Made by a program: the position numbers and the translations under genes. This document shows, in pieces, positions 1 to 10,151 of a stretch of 54,554 nt of DNA. The DNA is taken from assembly GCA_027596195.1 (NCBI GenBank), contig JADGJG010000065.1, positions 1 through 54,554 on the forward strand, in the 5' to 3' direction. Positions within the stretch are counted from its first letter, which is position 1. Every line of letters begins with the position of its first letter. The notes under the pieces were generated by a model. It was given only the letters and a program-made list of their open reading frames with translations, searched no databases and was not told the origin of the DNA. The DNA comes from Podochytrium sp. JEL0797 (lineage: Eukaryota > Chytridiomycota > Chytridiomycetes > Chytridiales > Chytriomycetaceae).

Positions 1-689
1 GGAGGAATCGGACCCGAAAGTTGATTGTCGCGAAGATACAGAGCTCCCAGCTTATGTAACCTCCCAAAGCTTGCGGGAATTGTGCCTTCAAGTCTGTTAT
101 GGCCCAGGTTCAAAACTTCAAGCGACGCGAGTTCTCCGATTTCGACCGGAATTGAGCCTCTGAGGGAAGCTTTTTCTAGACTCAACTCAGCAAGGTTCTT
201 GCAGTGCATCAGAGCAACGGGGATGGGAATGGCGAGACGTCGGTGCCAATCCAGCGTCTCGAGCTTGGACCAGCGCATGTGGATATATGCGCTTTGGTAT
301 TGAAGAGGAGCCTTCAGGTAGTAGAAGATATCTTTTCGTTTTGGTTTTCTGGAGGTCGTGATTGGTGGACGAGAGGCGAGGATTCGAGTCATATTCATTC
401 GCGCAAACGAGGGAGTCGAAAGGCACGCCCTGAAGGCTTTTGAGAGTCCACGAAGCTTCCACACTAGTTTCGGGTGCACCAAACTAAGGATTTGGAGTGC
501 AATCTCGACGGGAAGGTCTGAGAAGCAAGTGGGTGTTATATCGGTTGGGTCGTGGAGATTGAGGGAGTGGAGAGAGAGAGGGCCGTGGTTGGGCTCCAGC
601 TCCAGATGCGGAAAATCAAGAGGAAAATCGAATGGAGGGTAACCAGTTTCACTGCGGGCCAGGAGATCCTTCGGCGGAATCGAAGCCAT
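1..689 (-). CDS. F-box/leucine-rich-repeat protein, 3' part outside the window
   Basis: The reading frame is open from the ATG at 689 down to base 1, giving the first 229 residues; the C-terminus lies beyond the window. Residues about 48-82 look like an F-box (FSDLPVEIALQIL, then WKLRGLSKAF). From about residue 160 plant-type LRRs follow, with the GSIPVEIGELASLEVLNLG pattern. F-box/LRR proteins usually act as substrate receptors of SCF ubiquitin ligases; that role is inferred from the family. The gene is closely related to the broken copy at 31501-32519 and to a short LRR relic near 2001-2140, so it is the only apparently intact member seen here. No intron is needed in the visible part. Confidence 0.8.
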   Translation of the reverse strand, partial: MASIPPKDLLARSETGYPPFDFPLDFPHLELEPNHGPLSLHSLNLHDPTDITPTCFSDLPVEIALQILSLVHPKLVWKLRGLSKAFRACLSTPSFARMNMTRILASRPPITTSRKPKRKDIFYYLKAPLQYQSAYIHMRWSKLETLDWHRRLAIPIPVALMHCKNLAELSLEKASLRGSIPVEIGELASLEVLNLGHNRLEGTIPASFGRLHKLGALYLRDNQLSGPIP

Positions 690-1015
690 TTTTGATTCGA
701 TTTTCAGCGACAAATATTGTGGTCAAGTTCCGCACAAGACGATATTCGCTCCATATTCGCGCGATATTCGTCGAGTTCCTCTCCTCTTTCAGTTTTTTTT
801 ATTTGATTTACCGTTTGCGGAAGAAAAAAAGTGCATTTCAAAATGAAGAAAACGCGAAAAACTCCGCGCGAAAGCGGAAAACCCAGCAGTTATCCGAACA
901 GGAAATGAAAACTTTCTCCATTTTCCCCCTTCTCTTCCTCTGAATATTAAGCAATAAAAGCATTCAGAATGAAAAATTACGCGCTGTGATTTTTATTTTA
1001 TATAGCGCCAAAGAA
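690..1015. other. intergenic: upstream of F-box gene, downstream of TMEM97-like gene
   Basis: A-rich and T-rich sequence of 326 bases with no supportable gene. It must hold the promoter of the leftward F-box/LRR gene. An AATAAA-like element occurs near 950, but on the plus strand, so it does not fit the leftward TMEM97-like transcript. Confidence 0.5.
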
Positions 1016-1540
1016 TTACGCCTTCTTGACTTTCTTCACACCCTCTCCGCCAGACGTGTTTCTCCAAATCATGGAATACAATATGCACAGCGGCATAAAA
1101 AACCACACCGAGTAGATGCATGTCGTGTACATTTTCTGTGCTGGTGTTTGGATTCCGTTTGTGGTCGTGATCATATCGTACAGAATGGGCACCAGGATTG
1201 TACACGTGTGAGTTCCGTAAATGATGCCCGCCGTGCGCACGTGTTTCGAGTCCACGGCCAGCGCGTAAATCAAGAACAGATAAAACGGCAGCTGGATGAC
1301 CATTTCGCACCACAGCGTCGCCACGAACCACGGCTCGCGCTGCATTACGAGGTAGTCGTTCGAATCGGAGACGTAGTCGTCTGCGGCCTGAACCACGGAG
1401 AGGGGCAGCACGCTGCGCAGTTGCGGGAACAGAAGTTGCGAGTCCATCAGAAGGGTGATTGGAATGTGAAGCACAAAGAAGATGAGCATCAGGATGTCGC
1501 CGGGACGCGAGGTGAGGGGGCGTGAAGGTGCGGACGTCAT
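1016..1540 (-). CDS. EXPERA-domain membrane protein, TMEM97/sigma-2 receptor-like (copy 1)
   Basis: A single exon encodes 174 residues. Four hydrophobic segments are visible (around IFFVLHIPITLLM, IQLPFYLFLIYAL, a segment after HVRTAGIIYGTHT, and CIYSVWFFMPLCIL), the layout of the EXPERA family (TMEM97, EBP, TM6SF). The protein ends KKVKKA, which places lysines at -3 and -5 as in KxKxx ER-retrieval signals. TMEM97 relatives are ER or lysosomal membrane proteins that bind sterol-like ligands; the precise ligand cannot be read from the sequence. A paralogue with the same PLTSRPGD start and the same tail lies at 25183-25719. The ATG at 1540 is followed directly by the conserved segment, which supports this start. 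Confidence 0.8.
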   Translation of the reverse strand: MTSAPSRPLTSRPGDILMLIFFVLHIPITLLMDSQLLFPQLRSVLPLSVVQAADDYVSDSNDYLVMQREPWFVATLWCEMVIQLPFYLFLIYALAVDSKHVRTAGIIYGTHTCTILVPILYDMITTTNGIQTPAQKMYTTCIYSVWFFMPLCILYSMIWRNTSGGEGVKKVKKA

Positions 1541-2348
1541 TTTAGGCTTGGCGAAGTTTGAAGGCTAAATTTTTTTGGCCTAAATGGCGTGATTTTTTGA
1601 TTTGCGTTGCGAGAGTAGAATTCGGACCAGATCCTTAAGAGAAGTGGTCTGCTTGTTGGGTATGCGCCGCGTTGATGAAAAGGGTATTTTAACGCATTTT
1701 CAAAGTTTCTACAACCTCCATTCTCTTCCAAATAATATAATAATATAGAGAGAGAAGGAGGAAGAAAAAAAGTGGTGATTCAAGGTTGCAGGAGCCCCAA
1801 GCTGCCTCAGCGGCGAGTCAACTTCCCCACCCCGAAATCACTCGAACCATCTGAAGATGACCGCGTGTTTTCAACAAAACTCTCCTCCTTCCAGCAGGAC
1901 CTCGTATTTTCGAAGCCAATGGAAGCACCTCAAGAGAATTTGTTGGGGGTCCTGGGAAGACGGGTCCCGTTTCTTAAAATTCCAAATCCTCCCTCGCTGC
2001 AGCTATCCATTCTTTCCGTCGAAATAAAACATCTGGTCCTTTTGTACCTCTCCCAATGCACTCTCAGTGGACCACAACCAGTTGTCTGGTGCTTTGTCAG
2101 CATCACTCGGTCAGCTCACCAAACTCGAATTGTATTCACCACACTAGTTCCAGTCGAAATGGGCCTCTCTTTCATACTTGAACTACCTTTCACTCTTTTC
2201 AATATACCATCCGCGGCTTGAGCTTAGCTCTGTCCTCTTTCAAAAATCCCCAATAAATAGAAATAATTTTGATGGAAGCTCTCCTTTGCGCTTCGATTTG
2301 CGATGACAAATTGTAGCCATTGTCCTCCAAAAAAAACCTTTCTACAAA
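1541..2348. other. intergenic with an LRR relic
   Basis: Apart from the LRR remnant at 2001-2140, no gene can be supported. Several medium open frames exist, but they have no family resemblance and their codons look random. The right end is the promoter of the ML-domain gene that starts at 2349. Confidence 0.5.
2001..2140 (+). pseudogene. decayed leucine-rich-repeat fragment
   Basis: Two adjacent frames keep LRR-like text. One reads HLVLLYLSQCTLSG, and after a frame change the next reads NQLSGALSASLGQLTKLEL, the GxL..LGxLxxLExL pattern of the F-box/LRR genes in this window. No start codon and no continuous frame link the pieces. It is best read as the remains of a third F-box/LRR copy, lying between two other duplicated families. 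Confidence 0.55.
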
Positions 2349-2879
2349 ATGATGACACGAAACACCTTCTTTGGACTCCTTGCTTTCCTCATGGCGATAT
2401 CTCAAGCACTCTCACTCCCCGCTCACCAAGAAAGGGCAATGAAGAATGGCTGGTCCATGTGCGGAGATGGCCTTGCATTTGCCGGCGACGTGACTATTGG
2501 GTGAGTTCTACCTTCTTTCTCACCACAAGTCGCAACCGCTTATTCAGATGATACCAGGGCATATTCGGCCCCGGATGCGATTCCACTAAAAATTTCAACC
2601 TATTGGAATTCATTCGATTTCGTGGGAGGGAATATTCACATGATTCTCCAAGTGACGGATCCTGTGAATTTCACAACGGAAAGGGTATATCCCGCTTGTT
2701 CTGTAATGACGCACCCGAAATCCTGTCGGAATGCTGTCAACGCGAACTCTGTAAAGTTTTCCCTCCCGCCTCCCACGCTGAAGCCCAGCGGAAACCTGAC
2801 CGCGCTCGCCACGTTTAAAATCTTTGACTCTGAAAATGAAATGGTCTTGTGTTTGATCCATCCCAATTATGCGATTTAA
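2349..2879 (+). CDS. secreted ML-domain (NPC2/MD-2-like) lipid-binding protein, copy 1
   Basis: Exons 2349-2500 and 2558-2879 encode 157 residues; the 57-nt intron begins GTGAGT and ends ACCAG. The first 22 or so residues form a signal peptide (FFGLLAFLMAISQALS). The mature part has the ML-domain layout: an early WSMC cysteine, the VYPACSVMTHPKSC cysteine pair in the middle, a SLPPPTL turn, and a late cysteine in MVLCLIHP. ML proteins bind single lipids such as sterols or phosphoinositides in a beta-sandwich pocket; the ligand here is unknown. A paralogue with the same exon-1 length and the same intron phase is at 11201-11750. A decayed ABCA transporter fragment follows at once on the other strand. 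Confidence 0.82.
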
Positions 2880-2924
2880 AAAAGAGCACTTTTATATCCG
2901 TAACCATCCCAATAAACACACTGA

Positions 2925-3105
2925 ATTAATGGAAATGAGAGTAGTCGCCGAAAAGGGTTCTTATAATGAATATATATACATGAATTGCAAAGCTCTTTGA
3001 GCCTAAGAGAGTTGGCGATACATAAGAGAGTCTCGTTTGCCATGATTCCGATGTGGTAGGAAAAAGCGGTGCTGTTTCCATCGAATGAGTAGTCTAAAAC
3101 ATATT
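2925..3105 (-). pseudogene. relic of an ABCA transporter nucleotide-binding domain
   Basis: On the minus strand the frame reads HIGIMA, then a changed stretch, then [11 protein letters not shown]. This matches the segment after the H-loop of the two ABCA genes at 12385-20443. The preceding splice acceptor (TGTTTTAG) and the first codons of that exon are also recognisable. Key residues have been lost: the methionine-glutamate-glutamate run of the intact genes is changed, and the region upstream is missing. The 3' flank keeps the ATAAACAC..CTGAAT string seen at the ends of both intact genes. It lies directly behind an ML gene, as does the intact ABCA copy at 12385. Confidence 0.8.
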
Positions 3106-3643
3106 TTCTCCTGTTTGAAGCTGTGTTTCGGTGTCTGCTCGGTGATTTGACATGGTCCATTTGCTCGCCGAAAACAAGACCAAATCAGCCGATTCTTTTA
3201 CAAGCATTTCATATTGTATGTAAGTAGAACCACAATACTTCAAACCGACTCTCCAAATTACTTCTTCGCTCCCCGTGCAGTTTCCTGACCGAGCGTTGCT
3301 AGTTGGGGGAGGGTTGGAAGCATAACGAGATGCGCGAAAAACGCCCTGTTTTTTTGTGGTCAAGTGGAGCCAAAAAAACCTGACGTGAAGCGTCCATCTC
3401 GGAATATCAATGTTGGGCTTATTTGTTGAGGAGTGCTGGCAGCTGAGGGACGGGTATTTCTTTGAAAGACGAAGGTCGTGTGTGTCCATATCAGTTTTAG
3501 CTTCTTCTTCTTCTCGCAAACCAGCCATGATTCATGCAATCACACTATTATATTTCCTAGAACCTCAAAAAAACCAAGCCACCGAAGAAAAACAACTATG
3601 ATACACCCAGAAACGCCGAAACCCACCCACCCGCCCTTTCGCT
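3106..3643. other. intergenic, nothing recognised
   Basis: A 144-codon open frame with a true ATG at 3528 runs leftward here. It has no recognisable domain and runs into the ABCA relic, so it is not called as a gene. The rest is low-complexity, with poly-A and CTTC runs. Confidence 0.4.
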
Positions 3644-4154
3644 TCACTTCTTCTTCCCCCTCGGAATGGCACAAGTCTCTCCACAATACGCAGCCCTCGC
3701 ATACGTAATCACTGCGCAGAGGAAACATAACCCCGAGGTTTGAGTGGGGCACTGCAGCATCGAGACCACCGTTACGAGTGAGTAGAACGCGACGCGCGGG
3801 TAGTAGTTTGTGTAGGCGAAGCCGAGGTTGTGGATGTAGGGTGCGGGGTGTTCGAGGGCCATGGTGATGAGGCCGAGGACGCTGTTGGGGGTGTGAGATG
3901 GGTGTGTGGATTGGGAGGAGGGGCGGTTTACACTGTGGCGATGCCCACTGGCACTGCGAGGATGTTTCCGGGCAGTTTGGGGTAGAATACGAGAGTGAGG
4001 ATTCCACCGCATACAGTGACTGTTTTTGATTTGGTTTTTCAGTGCGGAGTCAGGGTGAAAACCCATGGGGTGACTTACAGAACCCGGCCGTGTAGGATTG
4101 CTGGTTGGCCCAACCTGCCCAAGTGTATTTGGGTCCGACGGGGGGAAGGGGCAT
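3644..4154 (-). CDS. small four-span membrane protein, resembling fungal DUF7727 proteins
   Basis: Exons 4154-4079, 4019-3932 and 3881-3644 encode 133 residues. The joints are GTAAGT..AACAG and GTAAAC..CAACAG and keep the frame. The protein begins MPLPPVGPKYTWAGWANQQ, followed by hydrophobic segments GGILTLVFYP, LAVPVGIATVVLGLITMALE, YPRVAFYSLVTVVSML and TSGLCFLCAVITYARAAYCGE. This order (short N-terminus, four spans, a conserved FP/LALE-P motif, then a tyrosine-arginine-alanine segment) recalls a fungal family of unknown function. The start shares a short region of about 205 bases with the divergent UBE2C gene. The function is unknown. Confidence 0.7.
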
Positions 4155-4359
4155 TTGGGAATGATTTTTGGGGGTGGTCGCGATATGAGTTTGGAATGAG
4201 TTTTGAGGTGACAACGGGTCCAAAATGAAATTTCTTGCAGGGAGTAGAGGAGAAGGAAAGAAGGAGAGAAAGAAAAATGGAAACCAGGGAACGCCATAGA
4301 AAACCAAAGCGTGTCCGAATTTCGACACTTTTTTTTCCACGGCAACCAACACCTCACCC

Positions 4360-5398
4360 ATGATGATGTCCTCGTCCTCCGCCCCTCCCGCTGCCCAGCC
4401 AACGCCAGGCGTGACGAAGCGGTTGCAGTCTGAGCTGATGCAGTTGATGGTTCGTTTGCCCTGTAACGATGGGGGATGCAAGCAACTCACTCGCTTTTTT
4501 AGATGAGCGCAACGCAGGGCGTTTCGGCGTTTCCCGAACAAGACAACATGTTGTCCTGGGTTGCAACCATCCAGGGACCCGCGGCAACGGTGCGTTGCGT
4601 TTCCTTTCTGCGCTGTCAAATCTCGAACAAACCAATCCACCGAAACCCGCTCGAAAACCCCCCTTCTTCCACTCGGATCTAAAGGAGCCTCCCCATGTAT
4701 ACACATATATAGGTCTACGAAGGCCTCACATTCAAACTCGCCCTCAAGTTCCCGCTCACGTACCCTTACACTGCGCCCACCATCACGTTCGTGACGCCCA
4801 TTTTCCATCCGAATGTGGATGCTGTTGGGGGAACCATTTGCTTGGATATTCTCAAGGTTTGCGGTTTGTTTTTTGTGTGGTGCGTGAGGCAGTGTGGTGG
4901 TGTTGACGTGTTTGTTTAAGGAAAAGTGGTCGGCTATTTACAACGTGCAGACTGTGTTGTTGTCGTTGCAGAGTTTGTTGGGAGGTAAATATGCGAGTTT
5001 ATTTGCAGGCGTGTTTTGGGGCAACTCGTGTTTTCAGGAGAGGCGGGGTTGGAGGTCAAACTCGGACTGGTCAAGCAGCCTTGGAACTCGAATTTCCCTT
5101 CCCATTGTCACCCTCTCCCCTCGCTTCCCGTCTCACTTTCAATCTGACTGTTTTTGGCGTTCACTTCCGCGTTTACTGAATCTCTGCATGAAAATTCCAA
5201 ATAGAACCCAACAACGACAGTCCTCTCAACACGGACGCTGCGGACATGTGGTAAACAATCTCTTCCTGCGTGTCCCTCTCTCGGATGGCTCTCGCCTTCC
5301 CTGTGTCGCTCACTCACCCTTTTCACATTTCTGTTTCGTGAAGGTGCCGACCAACTGAGTTTCGCAAGATTGTGCTCGAGACATGGAAGGATGTGTAG
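4360..5398 (+). CDS. UBE2C: ubiquitin-conjugating enzyme E2 C (UBE2C/UbcH10 type)
   Basis: Six exons (4360-4449, 4503-4589, 4713-4856, 4921-4984, 5205-5250, 5344-5398) encode 161 residues, near the family norm of about 175. The UBC fold is complete: [11 protein letters not shown] helix, [24 protein letters not shown], the HPN motif (IFHPNVD), the catalytic cysteine in [14 protein letters not shown], and [12 protein letters not shown]. The motifs at the active site, the [11 protein letters not shown] segment and the short acidic N-terminus fit UBE2C, the E2 of the anaphase-promoting complex. The last joint gives [10 protein letters not shown] where relatives have W-K-N-P, so a shift of a few bases at 5343 is possible. 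It is divergent from the small membrane protein to its left. APC/C function is inferred from the family. Confidence 0.88.
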
Positions 5399-5660
5399 AG
5401 GCCAGACGTTGTCTTTGGCGCGTTAGAGATGGCTGAGTGATGTGTGTGTGTGTCGGTCTGATGCTGGAGTCGTGGATTTTTTTGGGAGAAGACGCGTTTA
5501 TTTATCGTTATCATTTCATCCATTTTCTATAAACCTTTTGGCTGCCTTTTCACTTCCTTTTCTCTTCCTTCCTTCTAGTGAGATCACTGATCCGTGAGTT
5601 ATTTTTCGGGAGATTTCGGAGCGGAATCGCAAATGTGGCACAACAAAAAAGATCAGCCGA

Positions 5661-8600
5661 ATGTCGCGCATGCTCACGGCCACCACACGCCGCGGATTCT
5701 CGACTCGTCTCACTCTGGGCATCCGCCGCGAAGACAAGAACCACTGGGAACGCCGCGTGGCGCTTCTTCCTGAACATGTCGAGCGATTGAGACAGGACCT
5801 TGGTGTGACTGTTTTGGTGCAGCCGTCGTTGAAGAGGGTGGTTCCGGATGACAAGTACAAGGAGGTTGGTGCATCCTTTAGGAGTTTCTAGGCGCGTTGG
5901 CTAAGAGCTTTTCTAGGCGGGCGCGGTTGTCCAAGAAGATATTTCAAGCGCCGATGTGATTGTGGGTGTCAAGGAGGTTCCCATCAAGGACTTGATCAAG
6001 GACAAGACGTACATGTTCTTCTCGCACACTTACAAGGGCCAGAAGTACAATATGCCCATGCTTGGCAAAATTATGGAGCGGGTGAGTTGTGTGAATGTTC
6101 AGAACGCGATGTTCCCCCTTTTCGCGTTGATTCCATCGATCATAACAACACAATTACACAGAAAATCCGACTCATCGACTACGAACTCCTCCGCACCCAA
6201 GACCCCCCGACCCGCCGTCTCGTCCAATTCTCGCGTTTCGCAGGGTACGCCGGATTCATGGACGGACTCAACGGACTCGGCCATAAACTCCTTTCCATGG
6301 GATACGGATCGCCCTTCCTCGCGTGTGGGTTATCCTACATGTATCGATGTGTCGCGGACGCGCGGTTGGATCTCGTGAGGACGGGACAGGTGATTATGGA
6401 TGATGGGTTGCCGAGAGAGTTTGGGCCGATGGTGTTTGTGTTTACGGGGCAAGGGGAGGTGACGAAGGGGGCGTTGCATGTGTTTAAATGTTTACCGCAT
6501 GAGTGGGTGAAACCGGAGGATTTGGCGGCGTTGGTGGCGAATAAGGAGTTTGATAATAAGAAGGTGTATGGGTGTAAAGTGGGGATGGAGGATTATTTGG
6601 TGAGGAAGGAGGGTGGGGGGTTTGTGAGGGAGGAGTATTTGAAGAGTCCGGAGTTGTATGAGAGTGTATTTCATGAGAAGGTGGCGCCTTATGCGACGTT
6701 TGTGAATAACGGCATTTTCTGGAATGAGAAGTGAGTGTTTTGGTGTTGTGTGTTTGGGTGTGCGTGTGCGTGCGTTTATATTCGCGTTTTTCGATCTCTT
6801 TCTGATTCTGAGCTTTTCTCTTCGTGCCCCCCTAGATATCCGAGACTCCTGACCAAGGACCAAGTGCAAGACTTGGCCCAAAACGATAAATGCCGAATGC
6901 TCATGCTGGCGGACATTAGTTGCGATGTCGGGGTATGTTTGGCAACGCTCTTTTGAGTGAATCGGTAATCTTGAATCTGACCCCCGCCTTCCCCATCTTC
7001 CCTAAACAACAGGGCTCCTTTGAATTCATGAGCCACTCCACCACCATCGACGCCCCCTTCTTCACCTACGACCCCTTCACCCAAAAATCCTCAGACGGCA
7101 TCCACGCCAAAGGCATCTCCATCATGTCCATCGACAACCTTCCCACCGAAATGCCGCTCGAGGCCAGTCAATACTTTGGCGACGCTTTGTTCCCGCATGT
7201 GAAGCAGATATTGAAGGGGAATTTTGAGGATCCTGTTATTAAGGGGGCGACGATTACGGATCAGGAGGGGAGGTTGGTTGGGGGGCATAAGGGGTTGGAG
7301 GGGTTGGTGAGGGAGTATGGGTGAGTTGTTGCCTTTTTTTTTATCTTTGTTCTGACGCGCGGGTGGATTTTTTAGGCAAGGTGCGACGGTTCACAAGAAG
7401 GGAAGAGTGTTGCTTCTTGGATCGGGATATGTGTCGGCGCCGCTTGTCGATTACTTGTTGAGAAACACGCACACGTCCGTCACGATTGGTATTTCGATTC
7501 TCCCCATTTCTCCCGCTTCAAACCACCCCCACTCAACAATACAAATCCCACACAAACAGCCAGCAACAACACCAACGAAGCCAAATCCCTTTCCGCCTCC
7601 CGCCCGCAAGCACCCACCGCCCACCTCGACGTTTCCAACCCCGCCGCCCTCTCGACCCTCATCCAAAACCACGACGTGGTCGTCTCCTTTGTCCCTGCCT
7701 CTCTCCACCCCACTGTCGCCAATCACTGTCTCGACCACAAGAAACACCTCGTCACTGCGAGTTACATCTCTCCTGAAATGAAATCGTTGGATGAGAAGGC
7801 CAAAGCGGCTGGTGTTACTTTGTTGAATGAGATGGGGCTTGACCCCGGGATTGATCATTTGACTGCTATGCAAGTGTTTGATGAGGTGAAGGCGCAGGGA
7901 GGGAAAGTGAGGAGCTTTGTGAGCTGGTGTGGCGGCCTCCCCGCCCCAGAAGCGAGTGGCAACCCGTTAGGGTATAAATTCAGTTGGAGCCCACGCGGAG
8001 TCTTACTCGCCGGTCTCAACTCCGCCGTCTTCAAACGCGACGGTAAAGTGACAACTATCCCCGGGGAGGACTTGATGCGGAGCGCGGAGGGGGTCACGGT
8101 GTTCCCTGGGTTTGCGTTGGAAGGGATTCCGAATCGCGATTCGTTGGGGTATTTGGACACGTATGGGTTGGGAGGGGAGGTGGAGACGATGTTTCGGGGG
8201 ACTTTAAGGTTTAAGGGGTATACGGAGATGATGGGGGCTTTTGTGGAGGTGGGGTTGTTGGAGACTAAAATTCGGAAGGATTTGGGGGAGTTGTCGTGGG
8301 TATGTAAAAGAGTGGGACGGGGATTATGTCAATTCGCTGACACTTGTTTGTTTTGGTCAGGCACAACTCACATCTTCCCTCCTCGGTCTCAAAACTGTAC
8401 CGACTTCAATCACCGCGTGGCGCACCGCCGTTTCCCAAAAACTCAAACCCTGGCCGCTTGCAGACGCCACGGGTCGTCTCGACCGCGTTGTTGCGGCGCT
8501 GCAATGGCTTGACATGTTTTCCCCGACACATCCTGTGGTTGCATCGGCTTCCGTCTTGGACGCGTTTTGTGCCCTCTTGCAGCAGAAACTCGTGTACGCG

Positions 8601-8891
8601 GAGGGTGAACGCGACCTTGTCGTGATGCACCACATTTTCGGGATCGAAGGTCGTGACGGGAAGAGAGCAGAACGCACGAGCACGTTAGTGGCGTATGGCG
8701 ACCCACAAGGGTACAGCGCGATGGCGAAGACGGTGGGGTTGCCTGCGGCGATGGCGGCGGAGATGTTGTTGGAAGGGACTTTGGGGAGGAGGGGCGTGAT
8801 TGCGCCGGTTTATAAGGAGATTTATGGGCCGGTTGTGGAGAGGTTGGAGGGGGAGGGGGTGCGGTTTGTGGAGAAGGTGAGGGAGTTGTGA
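5661..8891 (+). CDS. AASS: bifunctional lysine-ketoglutarate reductase / saccharopine dehydrogenase (alpha-aminoadipic semialdehyde synthase)
   Basis: Eight exons (5661-5864, 5917-6081, 6162-6730, 6836-6932, 7013-7320, 7376-7488, 7560-8299, 8361-8891) give 908 residues, close to animal AASS (about 925). Residues 1-20 are rich in Arg/Ser/Thr without acids, like a mitochondrial presequence. The LKR half starts LGIRREDKNHWERRVALLP and continues through FSHTYKGQKYNMPML and RFAGYAGFMDGLNGLGH. The SDH half begins near residue 460 with a Rossmann GSGYVSAPLVDYL and has SYISPEM, NEMGLDPGIDH and a C-terminal ATTVGLPAAMAAEMLLEG-like segment. Lysine plus 2-oxoglutarate would be joined to saccharopine and then cleaved to glutamate and aminoadipate semialdehyde, or the reverse. 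In well-studied fungi these steps are separate genes (LYS1, LYS9), so the fusion deserves attention. Confidence 0.92.
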
Positions 8892-9188
8892 GGTGGGGGG
8901 TTTTTGTTGAGATGAGGGGTTGTGGGTTGTTTGAGGTTGTGGCTTTTCAATGAAATTTGTATGCGCGCGCGTTTTGGAATATCTTCACCATCTTCATGTT
9001 TTCTGTTTTGGGCACTTTTCGAGTTGCTCCGCAAGCAGGAAAGTAACCGCATGTCGCCAATGTGCTCCCAAAGCAATAAAGTAACCACGCATTTTATCCA
9101 CAACAAGACTGTTTTATATATGCAAAACAAAAACCACAAGCAGCAAAAACACGCACAACGAATCGCTATTCAGGAAATCCAAATGAAT
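8892..9188. other. convergent 3' intergenic region
   Basis: Just under 300 bases between two genes that end towards each other. An AATAAA on the plus strand near 9075 could serve the AASS transcript. No gene or RNA structure is supported. Confidence 0.4.
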
Positions 9189-10053
9189 TCACGCGTCGGG
9201 GAATAGCTCGACAAACTTGGCGTTCGTTTTGTTCCACGCCATACTCTCCTTTGCGAGCCTCACTTTTTCTTCTGCAGTTGTTCTGATGCTTCCGGTCGTG
9301 ATGGTGTCTTCGAGCTAAAATTCCGTGCATGTCAGGGGAAGGATTGCGGGAATACCGAGGGGGAAACACGCACCATGAAAGAGAGGAGTCCGTTGAGAAT
9401 CGTCCCCACGTTCCAACCGGGGCACCACGATTCAGCTATAACAATGCGTTAGAAACGGTGGTGGAGAGGTGCCAAGATTTTCTCTGGATTGTTTCCGTTC
9501 CGCCACTTCCGCCGGGTTGTTTCAGATCACATCGCTTTCGATCGACTCCCCACCAATCACATTTATGAACATATCTATCCAGTAGAATACACTCATGCAT
9601 TCCCGCATTCACTCCGTCTCTTTCGCTTCGCTTCGATAACTCACGATGGTAGTCAGACATGCTGAGGCACAACCTCGTGCTCGGCTGGAACCTCCCACTC
9701 GGCGTGATCATTTGAATCCCCGGCGGGGCGAATGGATAGTCTGCTGGGAACACGAGTTTGCCCTATAGGGTTTGTGTAATCAGTTACCGCTGATTCGTTC
9801 TACGACTACAACAGCATACCCAGTAGAATCCACCTGCGTAGGGAGAGTCTGCGGGTCCTTCGAGGAGGTAGTGCCATTCGAGGATGTTGGATTCGAGCGG
9901 CTTGGCTTGGATGAATGGGACGGGTTCCTTTTGGAGGTGGTTGAACTCTTTGCGGAGGCGGACGACGGCGCCTGGGAGGGGGTGGGTTGAGTGGGGTGGG
10001 TTGGGTGAGTGGAGAGGGGGGTGGTGGGATGGGATGGGACCTTTGGATGCCAT
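9189..10053 (-). CDS. UBE2J2: ubiquitin-conjugating enzyme E2, UBE2J2/UBC6 type, without a visible membrane tail
   Basis: Exons 10053-9820, 9762-9645, 9435-9374 and 9314-9189 encode 179 residues. The core is unmistakable: RLRKEFNHLQKEPVPFIQA, PLESNILEWHYLLEGP, GGFYWGKLVFPADYPFAPP, ITPSGRF, the catalytic cysteine in TRLCLSMSDYHPESWCPGW, and TILNGLLSFM. The normal ERAD E2s of this class (Ubc6, UBE2J1, UBE2J2) carry a C-terminal transmembrane anchor after a linker; this frame stops right after FVELFPDA with no hydrophobic segment. The class-typical TPN is TPS here. About 28 residues rich in Pro and His precede the core. Either the anchor sits on an unrecognised later exon or this is a soluble form. 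Confidence 0.85.
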
Positions 10054-10151
10054 GATCGGGTGAGATGTTTTTTTTTTGGTGGAGCAGCAAATCTCTTTCT
10101 TCCATCGAACGTATCTACCAGAAGCCTGCCTCACTTTATTCCAAACTGACT

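Noticed and set aside
1772..2221. 149-codon frame as a gene
   Set aside because: Only short LRR-like pieces in two frames are meaningful; the rest has no support, so it is listed as a relic.
3094..3528. 144-residue minus-strand frame with a true ATG
   Set aside because: No recognisable domain, biased composition, and it ends in the ABCA relic.
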